DNA of 45,926 nt from assembly GCA_903861715.1 (NCBI GenBank), contig CAIOVI010000038.1, positions 1 through 45,926 on the forward strand. The letters run 5' to 3'. The notes under the pieces were generated by a model. That model made no database searches. It was given only the letters and a program-made list of their open reading frames with translations, and had not been told where the DNA came from. The translations under genes and the position numbers were made by a program. Within the stretch, counting starts at the first letter, position 1; each line of letters opens with the position of its first letter. Positions 14,597 to 23,045 of this stretch are shown piece after piece. The DNA comes from an uncultured bacterium. Its GTDB lineage: Bacteria; Patescibacteriota; Minisyncoccia; Moranbacterales; GWC2-37-73.

Positions 14597-14633
14597 GATA
14601 GCTGATTTTTCAATAATTAATTTGTGTATAGTC

Positions 14634-15140
14634 CTAGGTTTTGACAGGTTTATTGGCTGTGGTTGCTTGACTGATGGCCATTTTTTCTTCTTCAGTGAGG
14701 GTGTATTTTTCAGCTATGCCCTTGCTGACTGGCTTGGAATAAATTCGCGTGCCTTCTCGGGTGTGCAAAGAGGAAATCACAAGGCCAGAGTCTTTGCCGT
14801 CTAGCAGTGCCAGCGCAAAACTCTGATCGCCGCCAATATCCTTGAAAGGATTGAAGCGCACGATGCCAACTTTGTGAACGCTGCGCAAAGCCAGGGCGTG
14901 AATTCGGTTGGAAATTTCAAACAATTCTTGAATTTCTTTGTCCAAAATAGTCAAATCTTCGCCGTGTTTGAGCAGCACATCTTCCAGGTTAGCGGCATCT
15001 TTGCCAGCAAAAAAAATTTCCAATTTTTTGCCAATTTGGCGCAATTTCACTAGGGAAATAATGCCCAAAATAAGCCCTAAGAGGCTTAAAAAACCAAAGA
15101 TCCCAAATGCAATTAGCAAAAATTGAGGTGAAAAATTCAT
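14634..15140 (-). CDS. DUF4446 family membrane-anchored protein
   Basis: 168 residues. One N-terminal membrane segment (FLLIAFGIFGFLSLLGLILGIISLV), a helical linker, then the conserved region HKVGIVRFNPFKDIGGDQSFALALLDGKDSGLVISSLHTREGTRIYSKPV, which is the hallmark of DUF4446. The C-terminal LTEEEKMAISQA is also typical. Function unknown; the family is widespread in Firmicutes and Patescibacteria. First gene of the infB-rbfA run. Confidence 0.85.
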   Translation of the reverse strand: MNFSPQFLLIAFGIFGFLSLLGLILGIISLVKLRQIGKKLEIFFAGKDAANLEDVLLKHGEDLTILDKEIQELFEISNRIHALALRSVHKVGIVRFNPFKDIGGDQSFALALLDGKDSGLVISSLHTREGTRIYSKPVSKGIAEKYTLTEEEKMAISQATTANKPVKT

Positions 15141-15171
15141 AGCGGCAATTTAAAACAAGACTACATTCAAG

Positions 15172-15200
15172 ACTTTAGCACGATAATTGCCTTATGTAAA
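15172..15200 (-). promoter_or_regulatory. promoter of the DUF4446-infB-rbfA run
   Basis: On the minus strand TTTACA (15200-15195) and TAAAGT (15177-15172) are 17 bases apart. The leader would be about 25 bases. Confidence 0.65.
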
Positions 15201-15303
15201 GAAAAAAGTGTTAATTTGACTAAGCAACCCAAAAATACTAAAAAGCAAAAATTTTAGGGAAGGTTATGGTTTCTTAAGACGAGGTCAACTTGCAAATTTA
15301 TTT

Positions 15304-15397
15304 TCTGGCGGAGGGCACAGGATTTGAACCTGCGAAGAGATTGCTCCCTTACCACATTTCGAGTGTGGCGCATTCAACCGGGCTCTGCCAACCCTCC
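15304..15397 (-). tRNA. tRNA-Ser(CGA), CCA encoded
   Basis: On the minus strand the acceptor stem GGAGGGT pairs with GCCCTCC and the discriminator is G, followed by CCA. The anticodon arm CCACA-CTCGAAA-TGTGG gives CGA. A long variable arm (GGGAGC...) marks it as class II serine. Confidence 0.94.
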
Positions 15398-15407
15398 GTG
15401 TTATGTA

Positions 15408-15436
15408 ATCATACAAGCATTTAAGCATGTAAACAA
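15408..15436 (-). promoter_or_regulatory. promoter of tRNA-Ser
   Basis: On the minus strand TTGTTT and TATGAT are 17 bases apart, the latter about 10 bases before the tRNA. Confidence 0.5.
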
Positions 15437-15549
15437 ATAATCATCTAATTATAAAACCATACAAACAGATAAGTAAATGTCCAAAAAGCTAAAATTAGGA
15501 TTTCGAGTTGCATCTTTGTGTTTAAATGATTAAATGTTTAGATGATTAT
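15437..15549. repeat. inverted repeat ATAATCATCTAA/TTAGATGATTAT
   Basis: The 12-base arms (15437-15448 and 15538-15549) are perfectly complementary, with further degenerate matches (AAATGTTTAGATGATT versus AAACAAATAATCATC) inside. No gene lies within. Confidence 0.65.
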
Positions 15550-15619
15550 ATGAAAATGTTTTGTCATTTTTCTGTTTTTGTTGTAAACTAAAGGAGATAA
15601 ATATAATAAAATTGTCAGC

Positions 15620-16171
15620 ATGAAAGAAATGGAAAATGCGGGGTTAAAATTTCTTGATCCAGCGGAGATTGTCTCTCAGTTGGAAATAACTGAGGGCTCT
15701 ACGGTGGCAGATTTTGGTTGTGGTCCAGGTTATTTCACTTTTCCTTTTGCTAAGATGGTTGGCAAGGACGGATTGGTTTATTCTTTTGACATCTTGCCAC
15801 AAATAATTGAAGCCGTGGCGGGCAAGGCAAAACTTGCAGGGGTGGTTAATATTATTACGAGGAGAGTTAATTTGGAAAATCCCGGTGGAACGAAATTGCA
15901 AGACGGTTGCGCCGATTGGGTTGTTTTAAAGGATATTATTTTTCAAAATAAAAAAAAGCAAGAAATTATTAAAGAAGCTTATCGAGTGCTTAAACCAGGG
16001 GGGAGGGCTTTGTTCATTGAATGGAATGAATTTAATTTAACCATTGGGCCAAGTCTTGAACTGCGAATTAACAAAAAAGAGCTTGAAAAAATGGTGCTTC
16101 AAGAAGCTTTTCTAATTGAAAAACCAATTGAGGCTGGAAGTTTCCATTTTGCTTTTGTTGCAAAAAAATAA
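15620..16171 (+). CDS. class I SAM-dependent methyltransferase
   Basis: 183 residues. Motif I VADFGCGPGYFTFPFAKMVG binds SAM; SFDILPQ is motif II; CADWVVLKDIIFQN is post II; EAYRVLKPGGRALFIEW is motif III. It resembles UbiE/Trm-type small methyltransferases, but the substrate cannot be read. A -10 box TATAAT (15602-15607) lies 12 bases before the ATG, so the message is nearly leaderless; AAAGGAGA at about 15590 is too far upstream to act as Shine-Dalgarno for this start. The stop codon directly abuts the ATG of the next gene, so the two are co-transcribed. Confidence 0.85.
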   Translation: MKEMENAGLKFLDPAEIVSQLEITEGSTVADFGCGPGYFTFPFAKMVGKDGLVYSFDILPQIIEAVAGKAKLAGVVNIITRRVNLENPGGTKLQDGCADWVVLKDIIFQNKKKQEIIKEAYRVLKPGGRALFIEWNEFNLTIGPSLELRINKKELEKMVLQEAFLIEKPIEAGSFHFAFVAKK

Positions 16172-17632
16172 ATGAAAATAATCAAAAAAATAAATTGTTG
16201 GCTGAAAAATAAAAAAAGATTCTTGTTGGCACTGGGATTGATTTTGGCTATGCCACTTTTCTCAGGTTGTGCCGGTCAGAGTCAAAGTTATGGAGTGACA
16301 CTGGAAGTTTGGGGAATTGCGGATGACTCCTCGGTTTATAATGATATTATTAGTAAATATAAGGACCTTAACCCTTATGTCACAGATATTAAATACCGCA
16401 AATTTAGTCAGGATACTTATAAGCAAGAATTGATGGATGCTTTGGCCGCTGGACAAGGGCCAGATATTTTTTTGGTCAACAGCACCTGGCTGCCTTCTTT
16501 TGAAAATAAATTAGAGCCAGCACCTGCGGCGCTTATAAATCAGCAGGATATGAGCACGAATTTTCCAGATGTTGTCTCGGCTGATTTTGTGGACATCGGA
16601 AAAACCTATGCAGTTCCGCTTAGCGTTGATTCTTTGCAGCTTTACTATAATAAAGATCTTTTCAATGCCGCTGGGCTGACTGCTCCGCCGAAAACCTGGC
16701 AGGAATTTAGCAGCGACGTGCAACTTTTGACCAAGGTGGATTCAGTGGGCAATATCATTAGAAGTGGGGCAGCGCTGGGAACCTCTCAAAATGTTAGCAG
16801 ATATGAGGATATCTTGAGTTTGCTGATGCTTCAAAATGGTTTACAATTGCCGGCCAAGAAAGGAGATGCAGCGGTTATTGACCAAGGAGTTGTTGACCAG
16901 AGTGGCAACGTGGTGCAGGTTGGCGAGCGAGCATTGGAATATTACACTCAATTTGCCAAAATTAGTATTCTTTCAAATGTTGCGAATCCAGTTTACTGTT
17001 GGAATAATCGCCAGCCTCTTTCGCTGGAAGCTTTTGCTAATAATAATGTGGCAATGATGTTGAATTATTCTTGGCAAGGCAACAATATCAAAAATAAAAA
17101 TCCAAAACTTAATTTTGCCGTTGCGCCTGTGCCTCAGACAGATGCAAACAAGCCACTGACAATTGCTAATTATTGGGGTTACGCCGTGGCAAAGAGTAAG
17201 CCGAGTGCTGCCAATCCACCGCAGGGCTCAAATGCGTCGCCAGTGACGGACGCTGTTCGCACGCATGAAGCTTGGCAATTTTTGAAGTTTTTGACACTCA
17301 AAAATTCAGGCACGGTGACGCTTTATAACGCCATTACAAAAAACAGCAAAGCTTTTTCGATTAATTTTGATCCAGCTGTTGATTATTTGAAAAAGACCAG
17401 TCAGCCGGCAGCCAGACGTGATTTGATTGAGTTGCAAAAGAGGGATGCAGACTTGGGCGTTTTCGCTAGCGGAAATTTGATTGCCAAAAGTTGGTATCAG
17501 GCTGATCCAGATAGCACTTTGAAAATCTTTGCTGATGGCATTGATTCAATTGGGCAAGGCAGCACTTCGCTGCACCAAGCCCTGGTGCTGATGAAAAACA
17601 GACTGGATGTTTTAATGCAGAGCAAAAAATAA
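16172..17632 (+). CDS. extracellular solute-binding lipoprotein (family 1 type)
   Basis: 486 residues. Signal peptide FLLALGLILAMPLFSGC with a lipobox (LFSGC), so the mature protein is a lipoprotein. The rest is a sugar-type periplasmic binding fold: VTLEVWGIADDSSVYNDIISKYKD, AAGQGPDIFLVNSTWLPSF, YAVPLSVDSLQLYYNKDLFNAAGL, PPKTWQEF and NYWGYAVAKSK. No ABC permease or ATPase lies nearby. It sits instead at the head of a type IV secretion-like cluster, 23 bases before the VirB2-like gene, so it may be a surface-binding part of that system rather than a transporter component. That role is inferred from position only. Confidence 0.88.
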   Translation: MKIIKKINCWLKNKKRFLLALGLILAMPLFSGCAGQSQSYGVTLEVWGIADDSSVYNDIISKYKDLNPYVTDIKYRKFSQDTYKQELMDALAAGQGPDIFLVNSTWLPSFENKLEPAPAALINQQDMSTNFPDVVSADFVDIGKTYAVPLSVDSLQLYYNKDLFNAAGLTAPPKTWQEFSSDVQLLTKVDSVGNIIRSGAALGTSQNVSRYEDILSLLMLQNGLQLPAKKGDAAVIDQGVVDQSGNVVQVGERALEYYTQFAKISILSNVANPVYCWNNRQPLSLEAFANNNVAMMLNYSWQGNNIKNKNPKLNFAVAPVPQTDANKPLTIANYWGYAVAKSKPSAANPPQGSNASPVTDAVRTHEAWQFLKFLTLKNSGTVTLYNAITKNSKAFSINFDPAVDYLKKTSQPAARRDLIELQKRDADLGVFASGNLIAKSWYQADPDSTLKIFADGIDSIGQGSTSLHQALVLMKNRLDVLMQSKK

Positions 17633-17655
17633 TTTATTGGAAGTAAAATAAGGTT

Positions 17656-18108
17656 ATGAAAATGTTGAAAAAAAATAAAAAAAGATTTTTGCTATTGGGT
17701 CTTTTCTCCTCAGGAATAGTTTTCTTTTTGATGTTTTCAATTTTTTGGACAGCAAAAGCGGATGCCGCTGGTGGAATTGTCCCGTGCGGAACTGGTCAGA
17801 CTATGTGCACTCTTTGTGACCTAATAAAGGGAATTAATAATATTGTTCAATATCTTTTAAGAATTGCCATTGGGTTGGCGTTGACAATTTTCACCGTGGC
17901 TGGGGTGATGTATATTGTTTCAGTTGGAGATTCTGGCACAATTGAAACGGCTAAGGGTGCGATGAAAAATGCCGCCATTGGTTTTGTGGTTATTTTAGCA
18001 GCCTGGCTGATGGTGAATACTTTGCTGTTGGTGATTGGGGCAAATTCAAACTTGGGAGTAGCTGGCGTGACTAGCTGGGGAAACTTTGATTGCACAGCTT
18101 CAAATTAA
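17656..18108 (+). CDS. VirB2/TrbC-like pilin protein
   Basis: 150 residues. Signal-like N-terminus (FLLLGLFSSGIVFFLMFSIFWTAKADA) then a short Cys-containing stretch (VPCGTGQTMCTLCDLI). Two membrane segments follow, NIVQYLLRIAIGLALTIFTVAGVMYIVS and MKNAAIGFVVILAAWLMVNTLLLVIG, joined by GDSGTIETAKGA; this two-helix hairpin with the small polar turn is the VirB2/TrbC pilin pattern. A C-terminal tail ends in FDCTASN. It is probably inserted in the membrane and may polymerise. Downstream are more proteins of the same type. Confidence 0.8.
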   Translation: MKMLKKNKKRFLLLGLFSSGIVFFLMFSIFWTAKADAAGGIVPCGTGQTMCTLCDLIKGINNIVQYLLRIAIGLALTIFTVAGVMYIVSVGDSGTIETAKGAMKNAAIGFVVILAAWLMVNTLLLVIGANSNLGVAGVTSWGNFDCTASN

Positions 18109-18158
18109 GAATAGAATAAAAATATTTTTTGGAAATTAAATTTTTTAAAATAGCGGAT

Positions 18159-19193
18159 ATGAAAATGAAATATTTTTTGGCAATGCTTGTGTTTGGCTTA
18201 ACTTTTTTGTTGCAGCCACATTCTGCTTTTGCAGCAAGGTGTGATAGTAATGCGGGGTATAAATGTCAAAGCAATTGTCTTAATGCTGACACGCTCACGG
18301 GCTTGTTTGAAGATTGTTCAGGTGGCGATGTTTGCTGTAAGGGATCAGTTGAAATTACGCCAGGCGTTTGTTCGGGCAACAGCACTAATTCGGCTGGAAC
18401 TTGCAAAAATATTTGTGCAAACAATGAAATTGCAGATGGCGTTTGCACGGCTCAAAGTGGAGCCGATTATGCTAATCAAAATTGTTGTGTTGTGAAAGTG
18501 GTAGCAACAGCTGGGATGTGTGTAGGCACCAGTACAAAAGTTGGGGGAGCTTGCAGGTCAAATTGCGCCACAGCCGAAAAAGTTGATGGAACTTGCACGG
18601 CTCAAAGTGGAGCCGATTATGCTAATCAAAATTGTTGCGTGTCCACTTCTGCGACTGCCAATGGGGGAGATTCAAGTGGCACAACCTTCACGAACCCTTT
18701 GGCCTTTAACACTGTTGAAGAGTTGTTGACTAGAATCATGACCACAGTGCAAAAAATTATTGTCACGCTGGCCCTGGTCACGATGTTGATTGGTGCGTTG
18801 CTTTATGTGACTTCAGCAGGAGCTGAAAAACAAGTGACTCAGGCCAAGGAAGCGATTTCGGCCGCCTTGATTGGACTAGCCCTTGGAATTGCAGCTCCGT
18901 CAATGCTAAAGGAACTTTCTAACATTTTAGGCTGGAATTCAACCAATAGCACCGTTAGCAATTCGCTCACGCTTTCAGCTATTGCAATTAATGTTTTGAA
19001 TTTTTTGTTGGGTATTTTTGGAATTTTGTCTTTGATTATGATGATTATTGGGGCGAGCCTGTATTTGACTTCAGCCGGGGATGAAGATCGGATTGACAAA
19101 GGCAAGGATATCTTCAAATATGCAGTGCTGGGAATTATTGTGGCGATGTCAGCCATGGTGCTGCTGCGTCAAATTGCGGTTTTCTTTGTGTAA
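18159..19193 (+). CDS. secreted Cys-rich repeat protein fused to two VirB2-like modules
   Basis: 344 residues from the ATG at 18159; the track's TTG start at 18129 adds ten residues before a normal signal peptide (MKMKYFLAMLVFGLTF...SAFA). Residues about 26-160 hold three Cys-rich modules, the last two nearly identical (CTAQSGADYANQNCCV in both). After a linker come two two-helix units, each like VirB2/TrbC: TTVQKIIVTLALVTMLIGALLYVTSAGAEKQ... and INVLNFLLGIFGILSLIMMIIGASLYLTSAGDEDR... Each has the SAG(A/D)E turn. The architecture suggests a minor pilin or an outward-facing adhesin of the secretion machine. Confidence 0.78.
   Translation: MKMKYFLAMLVFGLTFLLQPHSAFAARCDSNAGYKCQSNCLNADTLTGLFEDCSGGDVCCKGSVEITPGVCSGNSTNSAGTCKNICANNEIADGVCTAQSGADYANQNCCVVKVVATAGMCVGTSTKVGGACRSNCATAEKVDGTCTAQSGADYANQNCCVSTSATANGGDSSGTTFTNPLAFNTVEELLTRIMTTVQKIIVTLALVTMLIGALLYVTSAGAEKQVTQAKEAISAALIGLALGIAAPSMLKELSNILGWNSTNSTVSNSLTLSAIAINVLNFLLGIFGILSLIMMIIGASLYLTSAGDEDRIDKGKDIFKYAVLGIIVAMSAMVLLRQIAVFFV
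18448..18637 (+). repeat. internal 40-bp identical repeat in the Cys-rich gene
   Basis: ACGGCTCAAAGTGGAGCCGA and the following TTATGCTAATCAAAATTGTTG occur at about 18448-18487 and again, without change, at about 18597-18636. The flanking module sequence has diverged, which points to recent duplication or gene conversion. Confidence 0.85.
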
Positions 19194-19278
19194 TTTTTGT
19201 TTTTTTGATGGAGAAAAAAATCCTTCAAAAAACAGTGAGAAAAATAGAAACATAAAAATATAAATAAAAAACAAAAAA

Positions 19279-19728
19279 ATGCTGATCAATGTTCCTCAAT
19301 ATATCGATGTTGAAGATAAAGTCGCTGGGCCGCTTACTTTAAAGCAGCTTGGTTGGATGTTGGCAATGGGAATCATTCTGCTGATTTTGTGGAACGTTTT
19401 TTCAGGAATAGTTTTTTTTGTGATTGCCTTGCCAATTGCGCTTTTGTTTTTGGCGCTGACTTTCTACAAGCCCTATGGTCAACCCTTGGGAAGTTTTGTG
19501 ATTTTTGCTTTTTTGTATTATTTTAGGCCCAAAATATACACCTGGAAAAGAACGCCAGAAAGAGAGCAGTTTATCCCGAAAGTTACTAGCTCTAACGAAG
19601 TTCAGGCTGTTAGCAAACAAATGACCGCTGAAAATTTGAGGGGCTTGGCCCAGCTGCTGGATAGCGAGGGAGCAAATCACAGCGAAAATGTGGATGAAAT
19701 TTTGAAGAAGCACAATCCAAAAAAATAA
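19279..19728 (+). CDS. PrgI family membrane protein
   Basis: 149 residues. The N-terminus MLINVPQYIDVEDKVAGPLTLKQLGWML is the PrgI signature. Two membrane helices follow (MGIILLILWNVFSGIVFFVIALPIALLFLALTFYKPYG), then FVIFAFLYYFRPKIYTWKR. The tail is hydrophilic. PrgI proteins accompany VirB4 in Gram-positive conjugation systems and in Patescibacteria, and correspond to VirB3. The order PrgI then VirB4 is conserved here. Confidence 0.88.
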   Translation: MLINVPQYIDVEDKVAGPLTLKQLGWMLAMGIILLILWNVFSGIVFFVIALPIALLFLALTFYKPYGQPLGSFVIFAFLYYFRPKIYTWKRTPEREQFIPKVTSSNEVQAVSKQMTAENLRGLAQLLDSEGANHSENVDEILKKHNPKK

Positions 19729-19833
19729 AAGAATTCGTGCTATAATGGGTTTGGCCAGAAGAATAAAAATTATTATAAATTCGGTTGCCTCTCTTGAATT
19801 TTTTCAGAGATGTTAATCTCATTTTAAGTGTAA

Positions 19834-20523
19834 ATGGAATCATTGCATTCAAAAAGCTTGACAACTAAAACTGGTGATGGCCTGAGCACGCAAAAATATG
19901 TTGACGTGGAAGAAGTTAGGGATGGCGTGATTGTGCTTAAAAATGGCTCCTTGCGGGCAGTTTTGTTGGTGTCTTCCATAAATTTTGATCTCAAGGCAAC
20001 CGAAGAACAAGATTCAATCATCAGTCAATATCAAAATTTTTTAAATTCATTGGATTTTCCAATTCAAATTGTGGTTAGTTCCCGCAAACTTAACATCAAA
20101 CCGTATTTGGATTATTTGAAAAAAAAGGAAACGCAGTTGACCAATGATTTGCTGCGATTGCAATTGGCGGAATATCAAAATTTCATTAAAAATCTCACGG
20201 ATGTTTCCAATATCATGTCTAAGTTTTTCTATGTAGTCGTGCCTTTTTATCCCACGGAAAGTGTGGGAGGCGGCTTGTTGGACAAATTATTTGGAGCCAC
20301 AAATTCGAAGTTGGCAGTTTCCAAAAGAAGAGAGCTTTTTGACACTTATAAAAATCAGCTTTGGCAACGCCTTGATCACATTAGTGCGGGTCTTTCTGGA
20401 ACAGGTGTGCAAGTGGCGGCGCTTGGCACAGAGGAGATTATTGAACTTTTGTATAACTCCTACAATCCATCGACGCATAACAATATGATTATTAAAGATA
20501 CGGATAAGATTGAGCTAAGTTAA
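19834..20523 (+). CDS. VirB4/TraC N-terminal domain protein
   Basis: 229 residues. VDVEEVRDGVIVLKNGSLRAVLLVSSINFDLKATEEQDSIISQYQ matches the N-terminal domain of VirB4/TraC ATPases. LDFPIQIVVSSRKLNIKPYLDYL follows, then a helical region. There is no Walker motif. The gene ends with three in-frame TAA codons, and the ATPase gene begins 15 bases later in the same frame, so the N-domain and motor are separate proteins here, and read-through is blocked three times. Confidence 0.85.
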   Translation: MESLHSKSLTTKTGDGLSTQKYVDVEEVRDGVIVLKNGSLRAVLLVSSINFDLKATEEQDSIISQYQNFLNSLDFPIQIVVSSRKLNIKPYLDYLKKKETQLTNDLLRLQLAEYQNFIKNLTDVSNIMSKFFYVVVPFYPTESVGGGLLDKLFGATNSKLAVSKRRELFDTYKNQLWQRLDHISAGLSGTGVQVAALGTEEIIELLYNSYNPSTHNNMIIKDTDKIELS

Positions 20524-20538
20524 TAATAAAAAACAAAA

Positions 20539-22359
20539 ATGTTCGGAATTAATCAGAATAAAAATTCAAATATTCAGCGAGACGAACTTTTGCAAAGCGA
20601 AGATTTGTATCGACAGGGGGTAGCGACAATCAAGGACCTGATTGCGCCAGCCGCCATGAAGTTTGGGGCAAATTATTTGCAAGTGGGTGAAACTTTTGCT
20701 CGCACTTCTTTTATTGTGGCCTATCCTCGCTATCTGCACACTAATTGGTTTTCTCCGATCATCAATATTGATTTTGCGATGGACGTTGCCATGTTTGTTC
20801 ATCCAATTGCGACAGCTGAAATTTTGAAAAATTTGCGCAAGAGTTCCACTCAAGTGCAATCGCAGATTCACATTGAAGAAGCGGGCGGCAAAATAAGGGA
20901 TCCTATTTTGGAAACCGCTTTGCAAGACATTGAAGATCTCAGAGATCGTTTGCAGCAAGGCACTGAAAAATTTTTCCGCTTCGGAATTTATATGACAGTT
21001 TATGGAAAAACCTTAGAAGAAGTGGAGAAATCCTGCATGGAAATTGAGGCAATTCTGGAAGCGCAGCTGGTTTACATCAAGCCAGCAGTGCTCAAAGTTG
21101 AACAAGGATTTTCTTCAACTCTGCCACTGGCCAACGATGAGCTTGACGTGGCCAACAATCTGAATACCTCACCGCTTTCGACAACTTTCCCTTTTGTGTC
21201 GGCCGACCTTTCTTCTAATGAAGGAATTTTATATGGTATTAATCGGCACAACAACAGTTTGATTTTGTTTGATCGCTTCAAAATGGAAAATGCCAATATG
21301 GTGGTGTTCGCAAAATCTGGAGGTGGAAAAAGTTATACTATTAAATTGGAATTGTTCAGGTCATTGATGGTCGGCACCAATGTGATTGTGATTGATCCAG
21401 AAAATGAATACAAGTATCTGTGCGAAACTGTGGGCGGAACTTTCATCAAGCTGTCACTCAATTCTCCTTATCATTTGAATCCTTTTGACCTTCCGCAAAC
21501 TGGAGAAGATGAAGATACGGAAGATGTGCTGCGAAGCAACATTGCCAGTTTGATTGGTTTGCTTCACCTGATGCTCGGAGCAGTCACCCCAGAGGAAGAT
21601 TCAATTCTCGACTTGGCCATCAGGGAAACTTATGCTATGCGTGATATCACAACCCAAAGCAATTTTAAAGCTCTTAATTCGAGTTCTTTTCCGACTATGT
21701 CAGATCTTTATGAAGTAATCAGAAATTCTGAAGGTGGTGATTCGTTGGCTAAACGTTTAGAGAAATACACTGAAGGAATTTTTGCTGGGGTGCTTAACCA
21801 TGCAACTAACGTGCAGATTAACAATCAGTTGGTGGTTTTTAACATCAGAGACCTGGAAGATCAACTTCGTCCGATTGCGATGTATACCATCTTGCAATTT
21901 ATTTGGAATGAAATGCGCAGCACCTTGAAAAAGCGCATCATCGTGGTTGATGAGGCTTGGGTAATGATGCAAAATGAAGATGCGGCTTCTTTTCTGTTTG
22001 GCATCGCCAAGCGTTGTCGAAAATATTACACGGGACTAACTACCATCACTCAAGACATTGCAGACTTTATGTCTTCACGTTACGGCAAACCGATCGTGAC
22101 TAACTCTTCGTTGCAATTGCTCTTGCGTCAATCTCCGGCTGCCATCGACACGATTTCAGAAACTTTTTATCTGACTGAACAAGAAAAATTCTTGCTTTTG
22201 GAGAGTAATGTTGGCGAAGGCATTTTGTTTGCCGGAGCCAAACACGTGGCCATTAAAGTCATCGCTTCTTACACTGAAGACCAAATCATCACCTCTGACC
22301 CACGCCAATTGGTTGAAATCGAACAAGCCAAGCGGGATTTTGAAGAGGATGGTCAATAA
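20539..22359 (+). CDS. virB4: VirB4-like type IV secretion ATPase
   Basis: 606 residues. Motor of a type IV secretion-like machine. The N-terminal 230 residues are the VirB4 middle region. Walker A is VFAKSGGGKSYTIKLE at about 255; VIDPENEYKYL follows; Walker B is RIIVVDEAWVMMQ at about 472. The later SRYGKPIVTNSSLQLLLRQSP and FYLTEQEKFLLL are typical of VirB4/TraC. It lies directly after its separated N-terminal domain and PrgI. Confidence 0.94.
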   Translation: MFGINQNKNSNIQRDELLQSEDLYRQGVATIKDLIAPAAMKFGANYLQVGETFARTSFIVAYPRYLHTNWFSPIINIDFAMDVAMFVHPIATAEILKNLRKSSTQVQSQIHIEEAGGKIRDPILETALQDIEDLRDRLQQGTEKFFRFGIYMTVYGKTLEEVEKSCMEIEAILEAQLVYIKPAVLKVEQGFSSTLPLANDELDVANNLNTSPLSTTFPFVSADLSSNEGILYGINRHNNSLILFDRFKMENANMVVFAKSGGGKSYTIKLELFRSLMVGTNVIVIDPENEYKYLCETVGGTFIKLSLNSPYHLNPFDLPQTGEDEDTEDVLRSNIASLIGLLHLMLGAVTPEEDSILDLAIRETYAMRDITTQSNFKALNSSSFPTMSDLYEVIRNSEGGDSLAKRLEKYTEGIFAGVLNHATNVQINNQLVVFNIRDLEDQLRPIAMYTILQFIWNEMRSTLKKRIIVVDEAWVMMQNEDAASFLFGIAKRCRKYYTGLTTITQDIADFMSSRYGKPIVTNSSLQLLLRQSPAAIDTISETFYLTEQEKFLLLESNVGEGILFAGAKHVAIKVIASYTEDQIITSDPRQLVEIEQAKRDFEEDGQ

Positions 22360-22442
22360 AATTTGTATAATTTTAAAAATTTTTAATCTAAAATGAGATT
22401 TGGAATGCCCAGTTTTGAATTTTTAGATTAGTCTCGGCTTTT

Positions 22443-23045
22443 ATGGTTGATATTGTGACGGCTTATAAAAATAAAAATAAATTAGAAGCGGCAAGACTTC
22501 AGGCTGCTCATTTAAAAGCGTCGGAAAAATCAGAAAACAATCCACAAGCGTCGGTTGCTGACGGAAATCATCCGGATAGACTTGCCGCAGCGCGCAGAAG
22601 CATGAGGCAAAACATTAAGAGCACAGCAAAGACGGCGAAAAAACTTTCCAAAATTGGAGCAGTCGCGTCTTTACTGAAAGAGGCGAATATGCTTTTGGAT
22701 ATGCCTTTCGTTGCAGCCTTGGGAGCGGCTGTTTTGAAGGACGCCTTGGATTTGGCTGATTTTGCAACGGTTATTTTGCCGATGTTGTTTTCAGCTTTTT
22801 GTTCAATTTTCATTTTTATGATGCTTCTTTTGGTTGGAGCTGGGGGTAAAAGAAAAATGGCGAGCAATATGATTAAAAAAGGATTGGTCGTGATAGGTGG
22901 TGGGGTTTTTGATGCTGTTCCAGGTTTGGATTTGTTTCCCATCGAAACAGCCACAGTGCTGGCGATTTATTTGATGACTTTGTATGAACGAGTGGAAGCA
23001 AAAGAAGCGGCGAGAGCGGAAGAGGCGCTAGCTTTTCAGGGTTAG
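22443..23045 (+). CDS. membrane protein of the secretion cluster, unknown function
   Basis: 200 residues. Residues 1-75 are hydrophilic, Ala/Lys-rich and helical (KNKNKLEAARLQAAHLKASEKSE). Hydrophobic segments follow: FVAALGAAVLKDALDLADFATVILPMLFSAFCSIFIFMMLLLVGAGG and LVVIGGGVFDAVPGLDLFPIETATVLAIYLMTLYERV. No catalytic motif. The gene is 83 bases after virB4 and probably part of the same transcript. I do not recognise the family. Confidence 0.65.
   Translation: MVDIVTAYKNKNKLEAARLQAAHLKASEKSENNPQASVADGNHPDRLAAARRSMRQNIKSTAKTAKKLSKIGAVASLLKEANMLLDMPFVAALGAAVLKDALDLADFATVILPMLFSAFCSIFIFMMLLLVGAGGKRKMASNMIKKGLVVIGGGVFDAVPGLDLFPIETATVLAIYLMTLYERVEAKEAARAEEALAFQG

Noticed and set aside
13862-14605. 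247-residue plus-strand ORF opposite infB
   Set aside because: It lies entirely antisense to IF-2; Phe/Asp-rich composition is what a reverse frame of a Lys/Glu-rich gene gives.
16172-17632. Sugar ABC transporter operon
   Set aside because: No permease or ATPase gene adjoins the binding protein; neighbours are secretion-type genes.
18129-18158. TTG start for the Cys-rich protein
   Set aside because: It adds a charged stretch ahead of a normal signal peptide; ATG at 18159 gives a typical secreted N-terminus.
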